A DNA stretch of 28,226 nucleotides from DATEZO01 sp035255485 (GTDB lineage: Bacteria > Pseudomonadota > Gammaproteobacteria > Burkholderiales > Burkholderiaceae_D): positions 1-28,226 of the forward strand of contig DATEZO010000305.1 of assembly GCA_035255485.1 (NCBI GenBank), read 5' to 3'. This document shows, piece after piece, positions 8,292 to 14,965 of this stretch (the stretch's first letter is position 1; each line of letters opens with the position of its first letter). The position numbers and the translations under genes are program-made. The notes under the pieces were generated by a model, which worked only from the letters and a program-made list of their open reading frames with translations, was not told the DNA's origin and ran no database searches.

Positions 8292-8825
8292 TCAATCCAG
8301 ATAAACTGACCCGTCTGGCCCCCAATTGACCTTCGTAATGCCGGGCTCCTGCTCTTCCAGGCGCTTGGCTTCCACTTCTTGTGCCGACATTTCACCGCGC
8401 TGCACGCGCATTTGATCCGCCAGGGAGCGGTCTTCCAGGACCTTGTCGTGGTGTGCGAACGCCAGACGGATGATGTCTTCAAGTTCCTGCACCTGCCACG
8501 GTTTGGTGATGTAGCGGAACACCTCCGCCTCATTAACGGCATTGAGCACACCCTGCAGCTCCGATGATGCGGAGAGCATCAGGCGCACCGCGTCCGGCTG
8601 GATCAGCTTGACCGTCTTGAGGAAATCCACGCCATTTATCTCTGGCATCCGGTAATCCGAGATGACAAGATCGAATGCGGCTTCGACGCAGCGTTCCAGC
8701 GCTTTTTGCGGTTCCGTAAAAAGCTCGATGTGCAAATCCTTCTCATGCACATGATGGCGCAGCGTGCGCTGCAATGCATGCAGCACATTGATTTCATCAT
8801 CTACCAGCAAAAAGCGTCTCATCAT
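8292..8825 (-). CDS. Single-domain response regulator with short C-terminal tail
   Basis: A 177-aa protein with a receiver domain at residues 1 to ~130: LLVDDE at 6-11, phospho-acceptor Asp57 in ISDYRMP, and the conserved Lys in YITKPWQ. The last ~45 residues are a charged, probably helical tail ending WGPDGSVYLD, with no DNA-binding or enzymatic domain. It could be a phosphate sink, a phosphorelay intermediate, or a protein-interaction regulator. ATG 8825 overlaps the upstream REC-HD-GYP stop (ATGA). The next ATG at 8822 is better placed for the GGAGG ribosome site, so the protein may be one residue shorter. It is the last gene of the minus-strand block and converges on HK2 across a 64-nt gap without a clear terminator. 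Confidence 0.9.
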   Translation of the reverse strand: MMRRFLLVDDEINVLHALQRTLRHHVHEKDLHIELFTEPQKALERCVEAAFDLVISDYRMPEINGVDFLKTVKLIQPDAVRLMLSASSELQGVLNAVNEAEVFRYITKPWQVQELEDIIRLAFAHHDKVLEDRSLADQMRVQRGEMSAQEVEAKRLEEQEPGITKVNWGPDGSVYLD

Positions 8826-10153
8826 GCCCTCCGGTTCGAATAGACGTGGATAGTCAGCCGCGTGCTGGCCGATTCTTCGAACTCCAGGATCTGCCGAATC
8901 ACGCGCTCATCGAGTCGGTTTTCCGCCGATAGCAACAGAAAACCGTCATGGGAGATCAGATCGCGCGACAGCACCATGCCCGGCAACAGGTTTCGTGCCT
9001 GCAGTGCAAGATCTTGCGGGGCATCGGCGATTTTACCGCTCATGACTTCCTGGAAAGCGGCGACCACCTGCGGGTCGTAACGCTTGCCACGCGCCTGCAG
9101 AATCGCGGGCATCGCCTCATCCGGGCGCAACCGGCGCTGCAATAGCGTGCCAGTTTGCAGATTGTCGTAGTCGGAGGCCAGCGCCAGAATGCGCGCGCCC
9201 AGCGGAATATTAAAGCCCGACAGACCGTCCGGAAATCCTTGGCCGTCAAATCGCTCCAGTTGCGAGCGCAAAATCGTGGCAGCGCCGCGCAAGTCGTCCA
9301 GCGGCGTCAATAGTTGCTGGGCACGTACCGGGTGTTTGTTGTATTGGCCTAGTTGTTCGCCGTTCATCGTGTTGACCGGCATGGTCAGCAAGTCGTCGGA
9401 AAACGCGATTTTGCCGATGTCGTGCATCAATCCCGCCACGAAGATCTCTTGCACTTCCTGCGCGCCCAGTCCCATTTTGAGTGCAATCTTGCGCGCCATG
9501 TCAGCCACGCGGCGCGAATGGCCGGCGAGATTTCCACCCCGCATTTCGATCACGCTGGAAAATACCTTAATCGACGTGAGGAAACTGGTTTTCAGTTTGC
9601 TGTTGGCCTCGACCAGCAAATCGCGCGCGCTCTTCAGGTCTGCGGTACGCTCCTCGACCTTGGCTTCCAGGCTGGCGTTGAGCGCCTTGAGTTCTTCATT
9701 CTGCTGATGCGTGAGCGCTTCCAGGCGCCGCTTTTCCTGTTCCAGCGCATGACGTTCCAGCGCATGGCGTACCACCAGAACGATATCGTTGTCATCCCAC
9801 GGCTTGGTGATATAACGGTAAATTTCGCCGCGGTTGATCGCATCCAGAATCGACTGGATATCGGAATAGCCGGTCAACAGGATACGGATCGTATCGGGCC
9901 ACTTGCTGCGCACTTGTTCAAGAAATTGCGCGCCATCCATGTGTGGCATGCGCATATCGGAAATTACGAGATCGACCGGGTCCGTCTCCAGTGCTTGCAA
10001 GCCCGCCGCGCCGCTTTCGGCAGTCAATATCTGATATCCCTGCATGCGGAATAGGCGTCGCAGCGAAGACAGAATGTTGGCTTCATCATCGACAAACAGG
10101 ATGCGGGGCTGTTCTTGCGGCGCTCCTTCAGGCATGACAGCCAGATTGTTCAT
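8822..10153 (-). CDS. Receiver-HD-GYP response regulator (RpfG-like) with altered metal-site residues
   Basis: A 443-aa protein. The receiver (residues ~16-135) has FVDDE, phospho-acceptor Asp66 in ISDMRMP, and Lys in YITKPWDD. A coiled coil (~135-190) joins an HD-GYP domain (~195-370), the class that hydrolyses c-di-GMP or related cyclic dinucleotides. His212, the HD pair 244-245 in HDIGK, and His274 are present. Where active members have HHE..DG.GYP, this protein reads RSQLERFDGQGFPDG, so the paired histidines expected near 298-299 are Gln-Leu and GYP is GFP. Activity may therefore be lost or changed. The C-terminal ~60 residues (LLPGMVLSRDL...) form a module also found as the free-standing 110-aa protein at 12568. 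ATG 10153 overlaps the HK3 stop by 4 nt, which makes HK3 its likely partner kinase. Confidence 0.93.
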   Translation of the reverse strand: MNNLAVMPEGAPQEQPRILFVDDEANILSSLRRLFRMQGYQILTAESGAAGLQALETDPVDLVISDMRMPHMDGAQFLEQVRSKWPDTIRILLTGYSDIQSILDAINRGEIYRYITKPWDDNDIVLVVRHALERHALEQEKRRLEALTHQQNEELKALNASLEAKVEERTADLKSARDLLVEANSKLKTSFLTSIKVFSSVIEMRGGNLAGHSRRVADMARKIALKMGLGAQEVQEIFVAGLMHDIGKIAFSDDLLTMPVNTMNGEQLGQYNKHPVRAQQLLTPLDDLRGAATILRSQLERFDGQGFPDGLSGFNIPLGARILALASDYDNLQTGTLLQRRLRPDEAMPAILQARGKRYDPQVVAAFQEVMSGKIADAPQDLALQARNLLPGMVLSRDLISHDGFLLLSAENRLDERVIRQILEFEESASTRLTIHVYSNRRA

Positions 10154-11625
10154 GTCTGGGGATCCTTTTCCTTGGTTCCAGGTTGGCGTATCGGCAACGT
10201 AATGCGGAAGGTGGTACCCACGCCCATTTTGCTGTTGACGTCGATATGCCCGTGATGTTTTTGCACGATGCCGTAGGCCAGCGACAAGCCCAGCCCGGTG
10301 CCGCTGCCAACCGGCTTGGTTGTGAAGAACGGATCGAAGATGCGGGACAGGTTTTCCGGCGGGATGCCGGATCCTGTGTCCGCTATCTCAATCCACACAT
10401 GCTCATCTTGCACACCGGTGTGGATCATGATCGTACCGCGTTCAATGCCAATTGCATGCGCGGCATTGACGACCAGGTTCATGACAACCTGATTGATTTG
10501 CGACGGCAGGCACTCGATGTCCGGAATCTCGCCGTACTGCTTGATGATATCGGCTTTGTACTTGACTTCGTTGTTGACGATATTGAGTGTGGAATCGATG
10601 CCCTGGTGCAGATTCGCCCATTGCCATTCCTGCCGTGCATCGATACGTGAGAAATCTTTCAGATCCTGCACGATGTTCCGCACCCGGACAATGCCTTCCT
10701 TCGACTCGGCCATCAAGAGCGGAATGTCGTCTTTCAGGAAGTCGAGCTCCACCTTCTTTTTCAATGCCTGGAGTTCAGCGCAGACCGGCAATGCGGCTAT
10801 GGCATCTTCTGCCTTTTCGTAGGCGATGAGCATCTCGAACAAGTCGACGATATATTTTTCCAGCGTACTGTAGTTAGAAAATATATAGCCGATCGGGTTA
10901 TTGATTTCATGCGCAACACCGGCGGCGAGCTGGCCGATGGAAGCCAGTTTTTCGGACTGCATCAACTGTTCTTGCGCCTGTGACAGTTTGGCGTTCAAAT
11001 CAGTCAATTCCGCATTACGTCGCAACAGTTCGGCTTCGGTTGCTTCCCGCTTGCGGATATCATCCTCCAGCCGGCTGTTGGCTTGCGCCAGCTGCATGGT
11101 GCGCTTTGCCACAAGACTCTCCAGCTCCAGCTGCGTCTGATGCAACTCCTGTTCTGCGGCCTTGCGCGTGGTGATATCTTGCAGGGTTTCGATGGCGCCC
11201 ACCAAGTGGCCGTCCGCATTACGGATTGGGGCTGCGGAAAAAAACAGCCATCGGCCATTCTCGCCAAGAAGCGGGAAAAAATCTTCGACTTCATAAGCAC
11301 CGGGGATGAGCGAGGAGTGCTGCAACTTACTTTTATAGTACTCCTGAAACGCTTCTTCTTTGGCACCGGAAACGATAAAGTCGGCCATGACCGGGCGTTC
11401 TTGCGTGTAAAACGCCTTCCACTGGTCATGAGTGCCGATCACGTCTACCGCCGCCACGCCAGAAATGCATTCGCACGCCTTGTTCCAGTGCGTGACGACA
11501 TGATTGATATCGATGACGAATGTCGGAACCGGGCTGCCGTCAAAGAATTCGGAGAGCGCTGCCGCCGCGAGTGGAGCCCGCATGTCATCCGTTGGATCAG
11601 AGTTAGGACGATGAATTGATTCCAT
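10150..11625 (-). CDS. PAS-domain soluble histidine kinase (HK3)
   Basis: A 491-aa cytosolic kinase. A PAS domain (about 20-150) shows PTFVIDINHVVTHWNKACE and ends in LQDITTRKAAEQEL. A long coiled coil (~155-225) precedes the dimerisation box LASIGQLAAGVAHEINNP, with phospho-acceptor His239. The ATPase motifs N (NQVVMNLVVNAAHAI), G1 (DTGSGIPPE), F and G2 (GSGTGLGLSLAYGIV) are complete. I chose ATG 11625, which has AGAAAG just upstream. The frame stays open to a TTG at 11676 (508 aa), but that codon has no ribosome site. The gene is separated from the upstream HDOD gene by ~103 nt, so it may have its own promoter. It carries the right copy of the 107-bp repeat shared with HK2 and is translationally coupled to REC-HD-GYP. 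Confidence 0.91.
   Translation of the reverse strand: MESIHRPNSDPTDDMRAPLAAAALSEFFDGSPVPTFVIDINHVVTHWNKACECISGVAAVDVIGTHDQWKAFYTQERPVMADFIVSGAKEEAFQEYYKSKLQHSSLIPGAYEVEDFFPLLGENGRWLFFSAAPIRNADGHLVGAIETLQDITTRKAAEQELHQTQLELESLVAKRTMQLAQANSRLEDDIRKREATEAELLRRNAELTDLNAKLSQAQEQLMQSEKLASIGQLAAGVAHEINNPIGYIFSNYSTLEKYIVDLFEMLIAYEKAEDAIAALPVCAELQALKKKVELDFLKDDIPLLMAESKEGIVRVRNIVQDLKDFSRIDARQEWQWANLHQGIDSTLNIVNNEVKYKADIIKQYGEIPDIECLPSQINQVVMNLVVNAAHAIGIERGTIMIHTGVQDEHVWIEIADTGSGIPPENLSRIFDPFFTTKPVGSGTGLGLSLAYGIVQKHHGHIDVNSKMGVGTTFRITLPIRQPGTKEKDPQT
10264..10370 (-). repeat. Right copy of a 107-bp perfect inverted repeat (inside HK3)
   Basis: The reverse complement of this stretch is identical to 8025-8131 at all 107 positions by manual comparison. 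It covers the ATP-lid region of HK3, 114 bases before the end of the gene. The flanks are clearly diverged: for example, just before the repeat HK3 uses ACA GGA TCC where HK2 uses ACC GGT GCC. The abrupt edges point to recent gene conversion or inversion rather than uniform conservation. Confidence 0.95.
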
Positions 11626-11728
11626 AGCTTTCTGGAGTGATGCGATAGCCAATGAAGCTGGATTGAATTGTACCAACAGCGCATGCGGTTCTGGTACGGG
11701 TTCAAACCATTTATTATATTATGGCCGC

Positions 11729-12571
11729 TCATGCCTCCAGAATCTGGCTCGCCACTGCGAATTGCTTGTCTGTTTCGTTCAGTATCTGCAGTATCGTCCC
11801 TTCGCCCATATCCAGGTTCTTCCATGCGATACCGGACAGCGGCGGCATCAGGTCATCCTCATGCTCGCTCAAATCAAGCGCATGCGCGAGCGCATCGGCG
11901 ATATGCACTATCGAGGTCAGAGAGCTGTTTTCCTGCACTTCCGGGTTGTGGTGGTTCGCCACTGCCCATTGCATCGCTTCGGGGAACTTCCAGTTCTCTG
12001 CCAGCGACTGTCCGATCATCGCATGGTCGATCCGCAGCACTTCATGTTCCGCTTCAAACAGGTAGCAATCATGCTCGTTGCGATACGCTACCACGGCATC
12101 GTATTGTTTCCAAAAAAAAGTCACCAGCACCAGCCGGCCGATATCGTGCAGCAGCCCTGCCATGAATGCATATTCTTGATTGACGTTCGCATGCCGCGCG
12201 AGCGCCTTGGCGCAAATGGCACTACCCAACGCATGCCGCCAGAATGCTCGGAAATTGAACGTGCTTTGCTCAATGACGGGGAAATTTCCCGTCACTGCTG
12301 CTGCGGTAATCAAGGTGCGCACGCTTTGGAAGCCGAGAATGGAAATCGCTTGCGAAATAGTCGTTACCTTGCGCGGCATGCCGTAAAAAGAGGAATTGGC
12401 CAGCCGTAGCGTCTTGGCAGTCAGCGCCTGGTCGCGTGACACTTTGTCCGCCAGCGTCTTGATATCCATATTTTCCTTGTCGACACTACCCAACAACTCC
12501 ATGACAACTACAGGCAATGACGGCAGATCGCGGATCTTGCCGATGATTTCGGAAGAGACAAGCGTGCTCAT
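11729..12571 (-). CDS. HDOD-domain signalling protein
   Basis: A 280-aa HDOD protein, a divergent HD-superfamily domain without an established enzymatic activity that acts through protein contacts in signalling and motility pathways. The domain starts almost at the N-terminus (IGKIRDLPSLPVVVMELL) and includes the conserved KTLRLANSSFYGMP and ISQAISILG segments. It keeps HDIGRL and NHHNPE, so remnants of the HD metal site are visible. A less conserved C-terminal part ends the protein. I chose ATG 12571 because AGGAA lies 7 nt upstream and it overlaps the stop of the preceding 110-aa gene (ATGA); the frame remains open for 23 more codons upstream. It probably works with the 110-aa protein and the EAL-REC protein encoded in the same coupled run of genes. 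Confidence 0.92.
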   Translation of the reverse strand: MSTLVSSEIIGKIRDLPSLPVVVMELLGSVDKENMDIKTLADKVSRDQALTAKTLRLANSSFYGMPRKVTTISQAISILGFQSVRTLITAAAVTGNFPVIEQSTFNFRAFWRHALGSAICAKALARHANVNQEYAFMAGLLHDIGRLVLVTFFWKQYDAVVAYRNEHDCYLFEAEHEVLRIDHAMIGQSLAENWKFPEAMQWAVANHHNPEVQENSSLTSIVHIADALAHALDLSEHEDDLMPPLSGIAWKNLDMGEGTILQILNETDKQFAVASQILEA

Positions 12572-12900
12572 GCGTTGGTTCCTGTCCGGTAACGCGTGAC
12601 ATATTGCAGTACCTGGCCGTTGGCGCCCTCGGTGCCGCATCGTCTGAATAATTTGCGAAGGCGCTGCCGTGCCCGTTCCCGTTCGACTGCGATTTCGGTA
12701 TCGACCGGGGGATTTTCCTCACGTTCCCAAAAGACCGCGATCGTTTCTATCCTGCGTCGCCGCAAGGTATTGAGCATGCCCTCCGTCAGCATCGTGCCTG
12801 GCGGCAGAAGCACACCGCCTTTGGCGTCCAGCAAGGGTTCCGATAATGTCATTCCCGGTATGACCTGGTCCAATCCAAGGTGAACGTTGCAAGTACTCAT
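12568..12900 (-). CDS. Small protein sharing the C-terminal module of the REC-HD-GYP regulator
   Basis: A 110-aa protein of unknown function with no membrane segment. Residues ~8-57 follow the pattern VIPGMTLSEPLL, GGVLLPPGTMLT, then an Arg-rich helix and IETIAVFW. The same pattern (LLPGMVLSRDL, GFLLLSAENRL...) forms the C-terminal tail of the REC-HD-GYP protein at 8822-10153, and such modules commonly accompany HD-GYP and HDOD proteins. The second half is basic and helical (ERERARQRLRKLFRR). It overlaps its neighbours by 4 nt on both sides, the EAL-REC gene upstream and the HDOD gene downstream, so it is translated with them. It may be an adaptor supplying in trans what REC-HD-GYP has in cis; this is an inference from shared sequence and gene order. 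Confidence 0.75.
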   Translation of the reverse strand: MSTCNVHLGLDQVIPGMTLSEPLLDAKGGVLLPPGTMLTEGMLNTLRRRRIETIAVFWEREENPPVDTEIAVERERARQRLRKLFRRCGTEGANGQVLQYVTRYRTGTNA

Positions 12901-14612
12901 GTGTTGCTTTCGTTACTTTCGCATTTTGTCAAACAAATTAATTTGCCGCTCGATTGCGATTTTTCTCCCATCGGGCGCATGGTTGCTGTGAACCAATGGT
13001 TGTCGCGTTGGATGCGCCACGGCCCTAGTGTGCTGGCGTTGCCACCCGGCGCATCGAACAACTCCGGCAGCAGTTGCCTGACGTCGTTGCCAAGCAGGCT
13101 GCCGCGTCGCGCAAACAGCGCCTCTGCTGAATCGTTGGCAAACGCGACCATGCCGCTTTCATCCAGGCCGAGCAATGGCGTCGGCACGTACTGCAGGATC
13201 TCGCGCACAATTTCAAGGCTGACTTCGGTGCGCGTGATTTGCTGCTGTTTTTGCCTCAGGTGCTCTTCCATCTGCCGGTTGGCGATTGCCAATTCCTGAT
13301 TCGCCATGCGCACTTCCCGGTCCAGGCGCCGGTTTTCATCCGCCATTTCCTTGTGCCGGAACGCTTCGGCGATATGTTCGCGCAATAGATCATCGTCCCA
13401 TGGCTTAGTCAGGAATTTGTAAATCGCTCCCTCGTTGACCGCGTTCGTCACCGACTGCAGCTCGGTATAACCGGATAGTACGATACGCACCGTGTTTGGA
13501 TAGATGCCCTTTGCAGTGCGCAGAAATTCGACGCCGGTCATGCCCGGCATGCGCTGGTCGGAGACAATGACATCGACGCTTTTCTGCGCCAGTATCTCCA
13601 AACCCTCTTGCCCGCTTTCCGCTGTCAGGATTTGATAGCCGTCGCGTCGCAACAGCCGCTTCAATGCGGCCAGGATGTTGGCTTCATCGTCCACCAGCAG
13701 CAGCGTGCGCGGCGGCTTTTGCAGATGCAGCAGGTGGTCCGGCAAGCGCCGCCCTTCCATCATCAAGGCTTCCATCTCATTGGATGGCAGTGGCACGCTG
13801 TAAAAAAATCCCTGTATCTCATCGCACATGTGGCGGCGCAGGAAGTCGCATTGATCTTCGGTTTCCACACCTTCGGCCACGACTTTGATGCCCAGGCTGT
13901 GCGCCATCGAGATGATGGTGTGGGCAATGATTGCATCGTCAGCATTGACCACAATGTTTTTAATGAAGGAACGGTCGATCTTGACCCGGTCAAACGGGAA
14001 GTGCTTTAAATAACTCAGCGATGAATAGCCGGTGCCGAAATCATCCAACGCTAGCGACACGCCAAGATTCTTGAGCCGCCACAGCATCGCTTCACTCGAC
14101 GGCATATTTTGCATCAACACCGGTTCAGTAATTTCTAGTGTCATCAGTGCCGGCTCGATACCGGCATCGGCTAACGCCGCTTCTACCTTGGCCGCCAAGT
14201 TGGCATCTCGGAATTGTCCGAGCGACACGTTGAGCGAAACGCGCACGCCAGGAAAACCATGCTTGTTCCAGGCCTGCATGTCGCAACAGGCTTGCCGTAG
14301 CACCCATTCGCCGATATCGTCAATGAGGTTGGAGTTTTCGGCAAGAGGAATGAATTGCACGGGATGGACTAACCCGAATTGGGGATGCTGCCACCGCACC
14401 AGGGCTTCCAGGCTGACCAGTTGACCCGTATGCAAGTCAACCAAGGGCTGGTAATGCAAGCGTAATTCGCCCTTGCTGATCGCAATGCGCAACTCGCTTT
14501 CCAATTTCATGCGCTCTTGTAACTTCTGATTCATTTTTTCGGGAAGGATAGATAGATATTGCGTCCGGCTTCCTTGGTAAAAAAACATTGCGATATCAGC
14601 GTATTCGAACAA
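12897..14612 (-). CDS. EAL phosphodiesterase fused to receiver and PAS-like domain, with truncated GGDEF N-terminus
   Basis: Up to 571 aa from TTG 14612. Residues ~38-285 form an EAL c-di-GMP phosphodiesterase with the expected residues: EALVR at 69-73, Asn128, Glu160, DD at 190-191, Lys211, Glu247 and Gln267. A receiver follows (~300-420) with LLVDDE, phospho-acceptor Asp352 and LTKPWDD. Then come a coiled coil (~420-465) and a PAS-like region to the end. The EAL-REC order is unusual, since receivers are normally N-terminal. The first ~35 codons (YADIAMFF...PEKMNQKLQERM) match the final helices of a GGDEF domain, whose body is missing. Within that stretch the frame is disturbed by two offsetting homopolymer changes. 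No convincing ribosome site marks the start: TTG 14612, ATG 14588, ATG 14534 and ATG 14510 are all possible. The gene is coupled to the 110-aa gene by ATGA. Confidence 0.85.
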   Translation of the reverse strand: MFEYADIAMFFYQGSRTQYLSILPEKMNQKLQERMKLESELRIAISKGELRLHYQPLVDLHTGQLVSLEALVRWQHPQFGLVHPVQFIPLAENSNLIDDIGEWVLRQACCDMQAWNKHGFPGVRVSLNVSLGQFRDANLAAKVEAALADAGIEPALMTLEITEPVLMQNMPSSEAMLWRLKNLGVSLALDDFGTGYSSLSYLKHFPFDRVKIDRSFIKNIVVNADDAIIAHTIISMAHSLGIKVVAEGVETEDQCDFLRRHMCDEIQGFFYSVPLPSNEMEALMMEGRRLPDHLLHLQKPPRTLLLVDDEANILAALKRLLRRDGYQILTAESGQEGLEILAQKSVDVIVSDQRMPGMTGVEFLRTAKGIYPNTVRIVLSGYTELQSVTNAVNEGAIYKFLTKPWDDDLLREHIAEAFRHKEMADENRRLDREVRMANQELAIANRQMEEHLRQKQQQITRTEVSLEIVREILQYVPTPLLGLDESGMVAFANDSAEALFARRGSLLGNDVRQLLPELFDAPGGNASTLGPWRIQRDNHWFTATMRPMGEKSQSSGKLICLTKCESNESNT

Positions 14613-14817
14613 TGACTTGAAGGAAACGAACTATTTATATGCATTACGTTTCTCCCTTCCTGTTTTAGCCTTTCCATGAATATGGGATTTGTTATGCGGC
14701 TTGTTGCAGGACAGGAACATACCCTGGAGAAATGGAATGGATGCTTCACTCGGAACGGCATCGAATGCACCAAAGTGGAAGTGTCGAACAACTGCATAAA
14801 ATGAAAAGAGCATCATC
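14613..14817. other. Scar region between EAL-REC gene and IS110 remnant, no gene seen
   Basis: No credible gene on either strand. On the minus strand the GGDEF-like reading continues only a few codons beyond 14612 (KSLFEYADIAM) and then meets TAG, with no earlier GGDEF sequence. The part next to 14818 probably includes the 5' leader of the IS110-family transposase and perhaps the left end of the element, but I could not define its ends. The region sits at the proposed inversion/deletion breakpoint. Confidence 0.5.
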
Positions 14818-14965
14818 ATGCAGATTACGACAATCGGCATCGATCAGCAAAGACTATGTTGCATATTCACAGCGTGGAGGCGCAAGGCAAGACAATTCTC
14901 AAAAGACAACTCAAGTGTGACCAGCTAATCTCCATATGCGTTGGCAAACTGCGCTATGCTGGAAC
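14818..14965 (+). mobile_element. Remnant of an IS110/IS1111-family transposase (5' end, frameshifted)
   Basis: ATG 14818 begins MQITTIGID, the characteristic N-terminus of IS110-family DEDD transposases, in which GIDxAK carries the first catalytic Asp. A one-base loss at about 14845-14846 breaks the frame. The continuation in the next frame reads AKTMLHIHSVEAQGK, then TILKRQLKCDQLIS and VGKL, as expected after GIDLAK. Similarity ends near 14960, where the 3' end of the HK4 gene begins, so only about 45 of the usual ~340 codons remain. The element is dead but marks a past insertion exactly between two signalling gene blocks. Confidence 0.78.

Noticed and set aside
14631..14840. Minus-strand frames of 69-88 codons between the EAL-REC gene and the IS110 remnant
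   Set aside because: One contains the frame-shifted GGDEF tail (FFTKEAGRN), but neither has a credible N-terminus or ribosome site; treated as scar sequence.
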